64,000 nt of DNA from CBFFRJ01 sp051486985 (GCF_051486985.1 NZ_JAHVDV010000005.1:62001-126000), one strand, 5' to 3'. Counted from the first letter of the stretch, positions 37,655 through 47,325 are shown. Notes: generated from the sequence alone by a model not told the origin. Translations and numbers: made by a program.

Positions 37655-39328
37655 ATGACTGAATCTTTTGCTCAACTATTTGAAGAATCCTTAAAAGAAA
37701 TCGAAACCCGTCCGGGTTCCATCGTCCGTGGTGTTGTTGTTGCTATCGACAAAGATATCGTACTGGTTGACGCTGGTCTGAAATCTGAGTCTGCCATTCC
37801 GGCAGAGCAGTTCAAAAACGCCCAGGGCGAGCTGGAAATCCAGGTTGGTGACGAAGTTGACGTTGCTCTGGATGCAGTGGAAGACGGCTTCGGTGAAACC
37901 CTGCTGTCCCGTGAAAAAGCTAAACGTCACGAAGCTTGGATCACGCTGGAAAAAGCTTACGAAGACGCTGAAACTGTGGTTGGTGTTATCAACGGCAAAG
38001 TTAAAGGTGGCTTCACTGTTGAGCTGAATGGTATTCGCGCGTTCCTGCCAGGTTCCCTGGTTGACGTTCGTCCAGTTCGCGACACGCTGCAACTGGAAGG
38101 CAAAGAGCTTGAGTTCAAAGTTATCAAGCTGGACCAGAAGCGTAACAACGTTGTTGTATCCCGTCGTGCCGTTATCGAATCCGAAAACAGCGCAGAACGC
38201 GATCAGCTGCTGGAAAACCTGCAGGAAGGCATGGAAGTCAAAGGTATCGTTAAGAACCTCACTGACTACGGCGCATTCGTTGATCTGGGCGGCGTTGATG
38301 GCCTGCTGCACATCACCGACATGGCGTGGAAACGCGTTAAGCACCCGAGCGAAATCGTAAACGTTGGCGACGAAATCACTGTTAAAGTGCTGAAATTCGA
38401 CCGCGAACGTACTCGTGTTTCCCTGGGCCTGAAACAGCTGGGCGAAGATCCGTGGGTCGCTATCGCTAAGCGTTATCCGGAAGGTACCAAACTGACTGGT
38501 CGCGTGACCAACCTGACCGACTACGGCTGCTTCGTTGAAATCGAAGAAGGCGTTGAAGGCCTGGTTCACGTTTCCGAAATGGATTGGACCAACAAAAACA
38601 TCCACCCGTCCAAAGTTGTTAACGTTGGCGATGTAGTGGAAGTTATGGTTCTGGATATCGACGAAGAACGTCGTCGTATCTCCCTGGGTCTGAAGCAGTG
38701 CAAAAACAACCCATGGCAGCAGTTCGCGGAAACCCACAACAAGGGCGACCGTGTTGAAGGTAAAATCAAGTCTATCACTGACTTCGGTATCTTCATCGGC
38801 CTGGACGGCGGCATCGACGGCCTGGTTCACCTGTCTGACATCTCCTGGAACGTTACAGGCGAAGAAGCAGTTCGTGAATACAAGAAAGGCGACGAAATCG
38901 CAGCCGTTGTTCTGCAGGTTGACGCAGAGCGTGAGCGTATCTCCCTGGGCGTTAAACAGCTCGCAGAAGATCCGTTCAACAACTGGGTTGCAGTGAACAA
39001 GAAAGGCGCAATCGTAAACGGTAAAGTCACTGCAGTTGACGCTAAAGGCGCAACCGTAGAACTGGCTGACGGCGTTGAAGGTTACCTGCGCGCTTCTGAA
39101 GCTTCCCGTGACCGTGTTGAAGATGCAACGCTGGTTCTGAACGTTGGTGATGACGTAGAAGCGAAATTCACCGGTGTGGATCGTAAGAACCGCGCAATCA
39201 GCCTGTCTGTTCGTGCTAAAGACGAAGCTGACGAGAAAGATGCTATCGCGACTGTTAACAACAAACAGGAAGACGGTAACTTCTCTAACGCTATGGCTGA
39301 AGCCTTCAAAGCAGCTAAAGGCGAGTAA
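37655..39328 (+). CDS. rpsA: 30S ribosomal protein S1
   Basis: 557 residues with six S1 OB-fold repeats; repeats 3-5 are the clearest, each ending in a RxRVSLGLKQ-like strand. S1 binds mRNA leaders on the 30S subunit and is essential for most translation initiation in enterics. Codon use is extremely biased, which leaves a 569-codon open antisense frame with no meaning. The start MTESFAQLFEESL is preceded by a weak ribosome site, as known for this autoregulated gene. Confidence 0.99.
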   Translation: MTESFAQLFEESLKEIETRPGSIVRGVVVAIDKDIVLVDAGLKSESAIPAEQFKNAQGELEIQVGDEVDVALDAVEDGFGETLLSREKAKRHEAWITLEKAYEDAETVVGVINGKVKGGFTVELNGIRAFLPGSLVDVRPVRDTLQLEGKELEFKVIKLDQKRNNVVVSRRAVIESENSAERDQLLENLQEGMEVKGIVKNLTDYGAFVDLGGVDGLLHITDMAWKRVKHPSEIVNVGDEITVKVLKFDRERTRVSLGLKQLGEDPWVAIAKRYPEGTKLTGRVTNLTDYGCFVEIEEGVEGLVHVSEMDWTNKNIHPSKVVNVGDVVEVMVLDIDEERRRISLGLKQCKNNPWQQFAETHNKGDRVEGKIKSITDFGIFIGLDGGIDGLVHLSDISWNVTGEEAVREYKKGDEIAAVVLQVDAERERISLGVKQLAEDPFNNWVAVNKKGAIVNGKVTAVDAKGATVELADGVEGYLRASEASRDRVEDATLVLNVGDDVEAKFTGVDRKNRAISLSVRAKDEADEKDAIATVNNKQEDGNFSNAMAEAFKAAKGE

Positions 39329-39370
39329 TTTCTCAACATCATTCAGATAATGACGGATTGTTGAATGCAA

Positions 39371-39390
39371 ACCCCGATTAATTTCGGGGT
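39371..39390 (+). terminator. rpsA 3' hairpin
   Basis: ACCCCGA and TCGGGGT form a 7-bp stem with a 6-nt loop, 42 bp after the rpsA stop. It lacks a T-run and may act as a 3' stabiliser or weak terminator. Confidence 0.5.
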
Positions 39391-39438
39391 GAGCAGTCAA
39401 AGCAGATCTTCATTCAGTCTGAAGAATGATGAGGATAC

Positions 39439-39467
39439 TTGACAGATTACAGATTTCGTCCTGTAAT
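39439..39467 (+). promoter_or_regulatory. ihfB promoter with overlapping palindrome
   Basis: TTGACA (39439-39444), a 17-bp spacer and TGTAAT (39462-39467) form a near-consensus promoter starting near 39474, 70 nt before ihfB. The palindrome GATTACAG-N8-CTGTAATC (39445-39468) covers the spacer and -10, a position suited to an operator. Confidence 0.7.
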
Positions 39468-39475
39468 CAAGCACA

Positions 39476-39497
39476 AAGGGCGGCTACGGCCGCCCTT
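39476..39497 (+). other. GC-rich hairpin in the ihfB leader
   Basis: AAGGGCGGC and GCCGCCCTT form a 9-bp stem with loop TACG, just downstream of the predicted ihfB transcription start and 47 bp before the start codon. It may be the true rpsA terminator (TTGTT follows) or a leader structure. Confidence 0.5.
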
Positions 39498-39543
39498 GTT
39501 CAAGCTGTTAAGCTAATTTGCCATGAAGGAAACCGGAGGAATC

Positions 39544-39828
39544 ATGACCAAGTCAGAATTGATTGAAAGACTTGCCAGCCAGCACTCGCACATTCCGGCA
39601 AAAGCCGTAGAAGATGCAGTAAAAGAGATGCTGGAGCATATGGCCTCTACTCTTGCCCAGGGTGAGCGTATTGAGATCCGCGGTTTCGGTAGTTTTTCTC
39701 TGCACTATCGTGCACCTCGCACCGGACGTAACCCGAAAACGGGCGATAAAGTGGATCTGGAAGGAAAATACGTTCCGCACTTTAAGCCGGGTAAAGAGTT
39801 GCGTGACCGCGCCAATATTTATGAATAA
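39544..39828 (+). CDS. ihfB: Integration host factor subunit beta
   Basis: 94 residues of the DNABII family, with the minor-groove intercalating proline Pro64 in GRNPKTGDKV. It pairs with IhfA to bend DNA by about 160 degrees in replication, recombination and transcription. The start MTKSELIERL at 39544 is preceded by CCGGAGGA; the frame runs back to 39523. A strong terminator follows. Confidence 0.99.
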   Translation: MTKSELIERLASQHSHIPAKAVEDAVKEMLEHMASTLAQGERIEIRGFGSFSLHYRAPRTGRNPKTGDKVDLEGKYVPHFKPGKELRDRANIYE

Positions 39829-39856
39829 GTTTCAGTTTACTGAGGCTTAACCAGTG

Positions 39857-39882
39857 AAAAGCACCGATAAGGTGCTTTTTTC
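39857..39882 (+). terminator. ihfB terminator
   Basis: AAAAGCACC and GGTGCTTTT form a 9-bp stem with loop GATAA and end in TTTTTT, 28 bp after the ihfB stop. Confidence 0.93.
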
Positions 39883-40042
39883 GTTTCAGGCCCTGCGTGG
39901 GCAAAACCTGAACCGCTCCCGCAGATTTCTTGTTGGCCGATGCAAAACCTGAACTCGATTTCGGGGCTCGCCGTAAATCTTCTCTTTCTGCGCAGACACT
40001 GCTGATAGCGCCATTCACACTCACCACAACAAGGAGGTGTGA

Positions 40043-42307
40043 ATGACATTACCTGCCCTGGCGATGTGTCTCAATCTGGGATTAATACCGCTCTTATTTC
40101 TACCGAAACTACCCGGCCTGCACTTCCTCTGGTGGATGATTGCAGCGGCATGTGTGCTGGCGGGGCAGCGTAGACGTATCCTACGATACGCAGGATTTGC
40201 GCTGTTGTTTTTTGCGTGGGGAGTGTTGGCTGCACGGCAACAGATATGGCCTATGGCGTTTATTCCGGGAAGCAGCCAGAAAGTGAAGGTGGTTATTACC
40301 GATACGGATCGTGCGACGACCCATTTTGCCACTATTACCCATCTGAACGGTAAACGCCTTTACCCTGCGCCTGGCATTGTATTCTATGGTCAATATTTGC
40401 CTGAAGCTGTATGTGCAGGTCAGCAATGGGAAATGGTGATTCGGGCGAGGGCAATACACGGGCAACTTAACGCGGGTGGTTTCGACACACAGCGGCACGC
40501 GTTATCCATTCATCAGCCACTCACAGGACGATTCATCACCGCCAGAGCCATCAGCAGTGAGTGCAGCAGACGGGGCCTGTTCGTTAATTCACTGACAAAG
40601 AGGCTCGAGCCCTTTCACTGGCAAGCCGTCATACTGGCCCTGGGGCTGGGAGAACGCACCTCGCTGGATGCAGAAACTAAAGACATCATGCGCGAGACAG
40701 GTACCGCGCATTTAATGGCGATATCCGGACTGCATATTGCCTTAACGGCTGTACTCGGCGGGCTGTTCGCCCGAGGCATACAGTTCTTCTTCCCGGCACA
40801 CTGGATAAACTGGCGTCTGCCGCTGTATGTCGGCGTCATTTTCGCGATTTATTATGCGTGGCTTACCGGGATGCAACCCCCGGCGTTCAGAACGGCAATT
40901 TCTCTCGGCGTATGGGCAGGGTTACGCCTTTCTGGTCGACAATGGAGTCCCTGGCAAGTCTGGGGGTGCTGTGTTGCTGGTATCTTATTTGTTGATCCTG
41001 TCGCGATATTGTCGCAAAGCCTGTGGCTTTCCGCCTTTGCTGTCGCCGCCCTTATTTTTTGGTATCAGTGGCTGCCACTCAGGACGAAAAGCATGGCCTG
41101 GTGGTATCGCGGACTGGTTAATCTGATCTACCTTCAGGTGGGGATGACGCTGTTACTGTTACCCCTGCAAATCCTCTCCTTTCATGGCGTAAGCGTGAGT
41201 TCCCTGGTGGCAAATCTGCTGGCAGTTCCGCTCGTGACCCTGATAACGGTTCCGCTCATCCTGATGGGCATGTTGCTTCATCTGACCGGGCCTCACGCAA
41301 TTGAGACCCTCCTCTGGTTGCTTGCTGACGGTTCGTTAGATTTTCTCTTCTGGTTTTTACATGCTCTGCCCCCGGGGTGGCTGAATGTCGACGCGCGCTG
41401 GCTGGCAATGGGGGGAGTACCCTGGGTTGTTTTGATTCTCCTGCGTTTGCAACTTTTTCGTTCGGTGCCAGGCCTGTGTCTGGTCGCGTTGAGCGCGATG
41501 CTGATACCGCTATTTCGTTATCCGACCCCCGATACCTGGCGTGTGCATATGCTGGATGTGGGGCAGGGACTTGCGATGGTGATTGAGCGCAACGGTAAAG
41601 CCATTCTCTATGACACAGGGTTGGCCTGGCCGGGCGGCGACAGTGCAAAACAGTTGATAATTCCCTGGCTCCGCTGGCACCACTTAGAGCCTGAAGGCAT
41701 TATTCTTAGCCATGATCATCTCGATCATCGCGGCGGGCTAGATACGCTTATGCGTCTCTGGCCGGCACTCTGGGTCCGAAGTCCGGTTAATTCTAAAAAC
41801 TACCAACCTTGCTGGCGCGGGGAGAAATGGCAGTGGCAGGGTTTAACCTTTACGGCACACTGGCCGCTAAGGGATTCGCGAATGGGAGGGAATAATCTTT
41901 CCTGCGTGGTGAAAGTTGAAGAGGGCAAACACAGCATTCTGCTCACCGGAGATATTGAAACTTCCGCAGAGCTCGCGATGTTGCGTCACTACTGGCAGCA
42001 TCTGGCAGCAAGCGTCATTCAGGTTCCACATCATGGCAGTAATACGTCTTCAACGTTGCCCTTTATTCAAAGAGTAAATGGAGCTGCGGCTCTGGTATCA
42101 GCATCACGCTATAACGCATGGCGTCTGCCGTCGGAAAAAGTAAAAAACCGTTATCTTCAGGAGGGATACAAATGGTATGACACACCGCATCATGGGCAAA
42201 TTACCGTGCAATTTTCACCTGATACCTGGACCATAGTCAGCCTGCGCGAGCATATTTTCCCACGCTGGTATCATCAGTGGTTTGGCGTCCCTGGCGATAA
42301 CGGGTAG
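40043..42307 (+). CDS. ycaI: ComEC/Rec2-family DNA internalisation protein YcaI
   Basis: 754 residues, same as E. coli YcaI. An N-terminal DUF4131/OB region and multi-helix competence domain (about 1-500) form the inner-membrane channel. A C-terminal metallo-beta-lactamase domain has SHDHLDH near 556-562. ComEC moves single-stranded DNA across the inner membrane in competent bacteria; in enterics it is needed for DNA use as a nutrient, and natural competence is usually not seen. A very strong ribosome site (AAGGAGGTG) precedes the start. The msbA promoter overlaps its 3' end. Confidence 0.95.
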   Translation: MTLPALAMCLNLGLIPLLFLPKLPGLHFLWWMIAAACVLAGQRRRILRYAGFALLFFAWGVLAARQQIWPMAFIPGSSQKVKVVITDTDRATTHFATITHLNGKRLYPAPGIVFYGQYLPEAVCAGQQWEMVIRARAIHGQLNAGGFDTQRHALSIHQPLTGRFITARAISSECSRRGLFVNSLTKRLEPFHWQAVILALGLGERTSLDAETKDIMRETGTAHLMAISGLHIALTAVLGGLFARGIQFFFPAHWINWRLPLYVGVIFAIYYAWLTGMQPPAFRTAISLGVWAGLRLSGRQWSPWQVWGCCVAGILFVDPVAILSQSLWLSAFAVAALIFWYQWLPLRTKSMAWWYRGLVNLIYLQVGMTLLLLPLQILSFHGVSVSSLVANLLAVPLVTLITVPLILMGMLLHLTGPHAIETLLWLLADGSLDFLFWFLHALPPGWLNVDARWLAMGGVPWVVLILLRLQLFRSVPGLCLVALSAMLIPLFRYPTPDTWRVHMLDVGQGLAMVIERNGKAILYDTGLAWPGGDSAKQLIIPWLRWHHLEPEGIILSHDHLDHRGGLDTLMRLWPALWVRSPVNSKNYQPCWRGEKWQWQGLTFTAHWPLRDSRMGGNNLSCVVKVEEGKHSILLTGDIETSAELAMLRHYWQHLAASVIQVPHHGSNTSSTLPFIQRVNGAAALVSASRYNAWRLPSEKVKNRYLQEGYKWYDTPHHGQITVQFSPDTWTIVSLREHIFPRWYHQWFGVPGDNG

Positions 42308-42310
42308 AAT
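42282..42310 (+). promoter_or_regulatory. msbA promoter
   Basis: TTGGCG (42282-42287), 17 bp, and TAGAAT (42305-42310) lie at the very end of ycaI, placing a start near 42317 and a 27-nt leader before msbA. Confidence 0.6.
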
Positions 42311-42343
42311 ATGCGGCTCTTTCAACAAGTGCTGGTTTTTTGA

Positions 42344-44092
42344 ATGCATAACGACAAAGATCTCTCAACATGGCAAACATTTCGCCGCCTCTGGCCCATG
42401 ATTGCGCCGTTTAAAGCGGGGTTGTTCGTCTCGGGAGTAGCGTTAATCCTCAACGCCGCCAGCGATACCTTCATGCTATCGCTTCTTAAACCGTTACTGG
42501 ATGATGGTTTTGGCAAAACGGACCGTTCAGTGCTGCTGTGGATGCCACTGGTGGTTATCGGGCTGATGATTTTACGCGGCATCACCAGCTATATTTCAAG
42601 TTACTGTATATCCTGGGTGTCCGGCAAAGTGGTAATGACCATGCGCCGTCGGCTTTTCAGCCATATGATGGGTATGCCTGTCTCTTACTTCGATAAGCAG
42701 TCGACAGGCACCTTGTTGTCGCGCATTACCTATGATTCTGAACAGGTTGCCTCTTCCTCTTCCAGTGCCCTGATCACCGTGGTGCGTGAAGGTGCATCTA
42801 TCATCGGCCTTTTTGTCATGATGTTTTATTACAGCTGGCAGCTGTCGGTGATTTTGATTGTGCTGGCCCCGGTCGTCTCCTTCGCCATCCGTGTGGTCTC
42901 AAAGCGCTTTCGTAACATCAGCAAAAATATGCAAAACACGATGGGTCAGGTCACCACCAGCGCCGAGCAGATGCTAAAAGGGCATAAAGAAGTACTGATG
43001 TTTGGTGGGCAGCAGGTTGAAACCAGCCGTTTTGACAAAGTCAGTAACAAAATGCGTCTGCAGGGTATGAAAATGGTCTCTGCCTCTTCAATTTCAGATC
43101 CCATTATTCAATTGATTGCCTCCCTTGCCCTGGCGTTCGTGCTTTACGCTGCCAGTTTTCCGAGTGTGATGGAGACACTGACCGCAGGTACCATTACCGT
43201 GGTCTTTTCATCCATGATAGCCCTGATGCGCCCACTGAAATCGCTGACGAACGTTAATGCGCAGTTCCAGCGTGGTATGGCAGCCTGTCAGACGTTATTT
43301 GCCATCCTCGACAGTGAGCAGGAAAAAGACGAAGGTCAACGGGTCATCGAGCGTGCGCAAGGTGATATTGAGTTTCGCAATGTGACCTTCACCTACCCTG
43401 GTCGTGAAACGCCAGCGTTACGTAATATCAACCTGAAAATCCCGGCGGGCAAAACCGTGGCGCTGGTGGGGCGGTCAGGTTCGGGTAAGTCGACAATGGC
43501 AAGCCTGATCACGCGCTTTTACGATATTGATGAAGGCGAAATCCTGATGGACGGTCACGATTTGCGCGAGTACAAACTGACCTCACTGCGTAATCAGGTT
43601 GCTCTGGTTTCGCAGAATGTCCATCTGTTCAACGACACGGTAGCCAATAATATTGCTTACGCCCGCACTGAAGCGTTTAGTCGCGAGCAGATAGAGCAGG
43701 CGGCGAAAATGGCCTATGCCATGGACTTTATCAGCAAGATGGACAACGGCCTTGACACCATTATTGGTGAAAACGGGGTGTTGCTTTCAGGGGGGCAACG
43801 TCAGCGTATCGCTATCGCGCGTGCCCTGCTCCGTGACAGTCCAGTTTTGATCCTTGATGAAGCGACATCGGCATTAGATACGGAATCTGAACGTGCCATT
43901 CAGTCTGCCCTCAATGAGTTGCAAAAAAACCGCACCTCGCTGGTTATTGCGCACCGCCTGTCTACCATTGAACAGGCTGATGAGATAGTCGTGGTGGAAG
44001 AGGGGCGTATTGTTGAGCGTGGAAGTCATACCGAGCTGCTGGCACAACGCGGTGTCTACGCCCAGTTACATAAAATGCAGTTTGGCGAATGA
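42344..44092 (+). CDS. msbA: MsbA, lipid A core flippase
   Basis: 582 residues, the E. coli length. Six membrane helices (about 20-320) are followed by an ABC domain with Walker A GRSGSGKST near 376, signature LSGGQ near 481 and VLILDEATSALD. The homodimer flips lipid A-core across the inner membrane. The stop overlaps the lpxK start as ATGA, so the two lipid A genes are translationally coupled. Confidence 0.99.
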   Translation: MHNDKDLSTWQTFRRLWPMIAPFKAGLFVSGVALILNAASDTFMLSLLKPLLDDGFGKTDRSVLLWMPLVVIGLMILRGITSYISSYCISWVSGKVVMTMRRRLFSHMMGMPVSYFDKQSTGTLLSRITYDSEQVASSSSSALITVVREGASIIGLFVMMFYYSWQLSVILIVLAPVVSFAIRVVSKRFRNISKNMQNTMGQVTTSAEQMLKGHKEVLMFGGQQVETSRFDKVSNKMRLQGMKMVSASSISDPIIQLIASLALAFVLYAASFPSVMETLTAGTITVVFSSMIALMRPLKSLTNVNAQFQRGMAACQTLFAILDSEQEKDEGQRVIERAQGDIEFRNVTFTYPGRETPALRNINLKIPAGKTVALVGRSGSGKSTMASLITRFYDIDEGEILMDGHDLREYKLTSLRNQVALVSQNVHLFNDTVANNIAYARTEAFSREQIEQAAKMAYAMDFISKMDNGLDTIIGENGVLLSGGQRQRIAIARALLRDSPVLILDEATSALDTESERAIQSALNELQKNRTSLVIAHRLSTIEQADEIVVVEEGRIVERGSHTELLAQRGVYAQLHKMQFGE

Positions 44093-45066
44093 TAGCCCGC
44101 ATCTGGTCTGGTGAGTCACCTTTATGGCTGCTTTTGCTGCCCTTCTCCTGGCTTTATGGCCTGGTGAGCAGCATCATTCGGTTAAGCTGGCGTATCGGAT
44201 TGCGTAAACCCTGGCGTGCGCCCGTCCCGGTGGTGGTGGTCGGTAATCTGACGGCGGGAGGGAACGGCAAAACCCCGGTTGTCATCTGGCTGGTAGAACA
44301 GTTACAGCAACAGGGAGTACGCGTGGGTGTGGTGTCTCGCGGATATGGCGGAAAGGCGGCGCACTATCCCCTGGTGCTCACAGTGGACACGACAACGGCA
44401 GAGGCGGGTGATGAACCCGTACTTATTTATCAACGAACGGGCGCAACGGTGGCCGTTTCCCCCTCCCGGGTTGATGCAGTGAAAGCGCTGCTGGCACACG
44501 ACCCGGTTCAGCTTATCGTGACGGACGATGGTTTACAGCATTATCGTCTTCATCGTGATAAAGAGATCGTGGTCATTGATGGTGTCCGCCGTTTTGGCAA
44601 CGGCTGGTGGTTGCCGGCAGGGCCAATGCGCGAACGAGCCTCGCGCCTGAAGACCGTGGACGCCATCATTACGAATGGGGGCGTTGCGTCTGCGGATGAA
44701 ATTGCGATGCACCTGAAACCGGGCACCGCAGTGAATGTGCGCACCGGGGAGCATCGCGACGTCCGGGAACTTAACCATCTTGTCGCAATGGCTGGTATCG
44801 GGCATCCACCGCGTTTTTTTGCCACCCTCGCACAATGTGGCGTGACGCTTGAAGGGGAGGTTGCCCTTGCCGACCACCAGGCGCTCTTTGAAGCGGATGT
44901 GGTTAAGTTACTGAGCAGCGGGCAGAGCCTTATCATGACGGAAAAGGACGCGGTAAAATGCCGCGCCTTCGCCCATGAGAACTGGTGGTATCTCCCTGTT
45001 GATGCGCATCTTGACGGGGATAAGGCTGCCACACTGTTAAAGGATCTATTAACCCTGGTGCGCTAG
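44089..45066 (+). CDS. lpxK: Tetraacyldisaccharide 4'-kinase
   Basis: 325 residues, about three shorter than E. coli. An N-terminal membrane-associated helix (11-32) is followed by a P-loop kinase fold with GGNGKT at 57-62. It phosphorylates the 4' position of the lipid A precursor at the inner face of the cytoplasmic membrane. It is coupled to msbA, whose product flips the finished lipid A. Confidence 0.98.
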   Translation: MIARIWSGESPLWLLLLPFSWLYGLVSSIIRLSWRIGLRKPWRAPVPVVVVGNLTAGGNGKTPVVIWLVEQLQQQGVRVGVVSRGYGGKAAHYPLVLTVDTTTAEAGDEPVLIYQRTGATVAVSPSRVDAVKALLAHDPVQLIVTDDGLQHYRLHRDKEIVVIDGVRRFGNGWWLPAGPMRERASRLKTVDAIITNGGVASADEIAMHLKPGTAVNVRTGEHRDVRELNHLVAMAGIGHPPRFFATLAQCGVTLEGEVALADHQALFEADVVKLLSSGQSLIMTEKDAVKCRAFAHENWWYLPVDAHLDGDKAATLLKDLLTLVR

Positions 45067-45102
45067 CGATTTGTCGGGTGCACACTGTCTACCGGGAAGC
45101 TT

Positions 45103-46332
45103 ATGTCAGCGCCGCTTATTTCATTGCAACTTGCCCGACAACTCCACCTTGCCGCTCAGGGATTGCTGCAAAAACCAACCCGAAGCGCGAAACCTGAGGA
45201 TATTCTTTCTACCGTCCAGCGCATGTCACTGCTGCAAATCGATACGATCAATATTGTGGCACGCAGCCCCTATATCGTGCTCTTCAGTCGGCTTGGCAGT
45301 TATCCTCCCGTCTGGCTGGACGAGGCGCTACGTCGTGGAGAGCTCATGGAATATTGGGCTCACGAAGCCTGTTTCTTACCCCGTACTGATTTCAGGTTGA
45401 TCCGCCACCGTATGCTCGCGCCAGAAAAGATGGGCTGGAAATATCGTCCAGAATGGATGCAGGAGCATGCCGTGGAAATCGAGGCGCTGGTGGCCCATAT
45501 CGGGCAGCATGGCCCGGTGCGCTCAGCGGATTTTGAACACCCCCATAAAGGAAGCAGTGGCTGGTGGGACTGGAAGCCCCATAAACGTCATCTGGAGGGA
45601 TTATTCACCTCGGGCAGGGTGATGGTGACAGAACGGCGTAATTTCCAGCGTGTCTATGATCTCACCGCACGCGTCATGCCAGAGTGGGATGATGAACGCG
45701 ATAGCCTTTCACAAACGCAGGCTGAAATTCTGATGCTGGAAAACAGCGCCCGCAGCCTCGGTATCTTCCGGGCATCATGGCTGGCTGACTACTATCGTCT
45801 GCGAAAACTCTCTCTGCCGGTTTTACTGGAAAGATTACAGGCAGAAAACGTTATTGTTCCGGTCAACATCGAGACCCTTGGTCCCGCGTGGCTGCACACC
45901 AGTTTGCTCCCTCTGTTGGAAAAGGGGATGGCAGGAAAACTCAACGCCACGCACAGTGCCGTACTTTCTCCTTTTGACCCGGTTGTCTGGGACAGAAAGC
46001 GCGCCGAACAGCTTTTTAATTTCAGCTATCGGCTGGAATGTTACACGCCTGCGCCCAAACGGCAGTTTGGATACTTCGTATTGCCGCTACTGCATCGGGG
46101 GCGTCTGGTAGGCAGAATGGATGCCAAAATGCACCGTAAAACGAATGTGCTGGAGATTATCGCGCTCTTTCTTGAGGCCGGAGTGAAACCGAATAAGCGC
46201 CTTAATAACGAGCTGAAAAGTGCCATTACCGATTTTGCCCGTTGGCAGGGAGCGGTGCGTATTACCTTTGGCCGCCTTCCCGATGGTCTCTTTACAGATA
46301 TTCATCAGGGGCTGGAAATAGACGCGGTCTGA
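45103..46332 (+). CDS. ycaQ: YcaQ (AlkX), interstrand-crosslink DNA glycosylase
   Basis: 409 residues of the HTH_42 winged-helix glycosylase family. E. coli YcaQ unhooks DNA interstrand crosslinks and removes bulky alkylated bases. The catalytic Q-X-D motif is visible at Gln45-Ile46-Asp47 (LLQIDTIN). The arrangement lpxK-ycaQ-ycaR-kdsB is conserved in E. coli although the function is unrelated to lipopolysaccharide. Start ATG at 45103 after GGGAAG. Confidence 0.94.
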   Translation: MSAPLISLQLARQLHLAAQGLLQKPTRSAKPEDILSTVQRMSLLQIDTINIVARSPYIVLFSRLGSYPPVWLDEALRRGELMEYWAHEACFLPRTDFRLIRHRMLAPEKMGWKYRPEWMQEHAVEIEALVAHIGQHGPVRSADFEHPHKGSSGWWDWKPHKRHLEGLFTSGRVMVTERRNFQRVYDLTARVMPEWDDERDSLSQTQAEILMLENSARSLGIFRASWLADYYRLRKLSLPVLLERLQAENVIVPVNIETLGPAWLHTSLLPLLEKGMAGKLNATHSAVLSPFDPVVWDRKRAEQLFNFSYRLECYTPAPKRQFGYFVLPLLHRGRLVGRMDAKMHRKTNVLEIIALFLEAGVKPNKRLNNELKSAITDFARWQGAVRITFGRLPDGLFTDIHQGLEIDAV

Positions 46333-46386
46333 TAAATGAATATGTTAATATTTAACAATCTCACGTCCGGTCCATCAGGAGGAAAC

Positions 46387-46569
46387 ATGGATCATCGGTT
46401 GCTGGAAATCATTGCCTGCCCGGTTTGCAACGGCAAACTGTATTACAGTCAGGATAAGCAAGAATTAATCTGCAAGCTGGATAGCCTCGCCTATCCGGTC
46501 CGCGAGGGAATTCCGGTTCTTTTAGAAACAGAAGCCCGCCCATTGACAGAAGATGAGAGTCGACCATGA
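46387..46569 (+). CDS. ycaR: YcaR, Trm112-like small zinc-ribbon protein
   Basis: 60 residues (MDHRLLEIIACPVC). Trm112/UPF0434 fold with Cys11, Cys14 and Cys29; the fourth zinc ligand of eukaryotic Trm112 is missing, as in other bacterial members. The molecular role is unknown. Its stop overlaps the kdsB start (ATGA), so it may influence kdsB translation. An AGGAGG ribosome site precedes 46387, which decides the start against 46336. Confidence 0.94.
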   Translation: MDHRLLEIIACPVCNGKLYYSQDKQELICKLDSLAYPVREGIPVLLETEARPLTEDESRP

Positions 46570-47312
46570 GTTTCGTAGTCATTATTCCCGCCCGCTATGC
46601 GTCAACCCGGTTGCCCGGAAAACCGTTAGTGGATATCAACGGTAAACCAATGGTTGTGCATGTGCTGGAGCGTGCACGAGAATCTGGTGCCGATCGTATT
46701 ATCGTTGCTACGGATCATGAAGAAGTGGCAAAGGCGGTCGAAGCGGCGGGCGGTGAAGTGTGTATGACACGCGCCGACCATCAGTCTGGAACCGAGCGTC
46801 TGGCAGAAGTGGTAGAAAAATGCGGGTTCAGCGATGACACGGTTATCGTTAACGTGCAGGGTGACGAACCCATGATCCCGCCGGTTATAATCCGTCAGGT
46901 TGCAGAGAATCTGGCGGCACGCGAGGTTGGTATGGCGACCCTGGCGGCGCCTGTCCATGATGCCGAAGAAGCATTCAACCCGAACGCGGTAAAAGTGGTA
47001 CTGGACGCTGAGGGTTATGCATTGTATTTCTCCCGTGCGACCATTCCGTGGGACCGTGACCGTTTTGCCGTATCGAAAGAAACCATTGGCAATAGCGTAC
47101 TGCGTCATCTTGGTATCTATGGCTACCGGGCCGGTTTTATTCGTCGCTACGTTAACTGGGAAGCCAGTCCGTTAGAAAATATTGAGATGCTGGAGCAACT
47201 GCGGGTGCTTTGGTACGGCGAAAAAATTCATGTTGCAGTCGCAACTCAAATTCCCGGTACCGGCGTCGATACCCCGGACGATCTGGAACGTGTCCGCGCC
47301 CAAATGCGCTAA
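46566..47312 (+). CDS. kdsB: CMP-Kdo synthetase (3-deoxy-manno-octulosonate cytidylyltransferase)
   Basis: 248 residues, nucleotidyltransferase fold with the CTP-binding RYASTRLPGKPL near 9-20 and the Mg-binding QGDEP near 99. It activates Kdo with CTP before transfer to lipid A. It starts within the ycaR stop. A terminator follows. Confidence 0.98.
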   Translation: MSFVVIIPARYASTRLPGKPLVDINGKPMVVHVLERARESGADRIIVATDHEEVAKAVEAAGGEVCMTRADHQSGTERLAEVVEKCGFSDDTVIVNVQGDEPMIPPVIIRQVAENLAAREVGMATLAAPVHDAEEAFNPNAVKVVLDAEGYALYFSRATIPWDRDRFAVSKETIGNSVLRHLGIYGYRAGFIRRYVNWEASPLENIEMLEQLRVLWYGEKIHVAVATQIPGTGVDTPDDLERVRAQMR

Positions 47313-47325
47313 GTTACCCTCTCAT

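Noticed and set aside
37691..39400. A 569-codon open frame antisense to rpsA
   Set aside because: It mirrors the extreme codon bias of rpsA, is low-complexity Phe/Asn/Val-rich, and has no ribosome site or recognisable domain.
40043..42307. ycaI as evidence of a natural competence island
   Set aside because: It is the ordinary chromosomal ComEC homologue found in all enterics; no pilus or other com genes are nearby.
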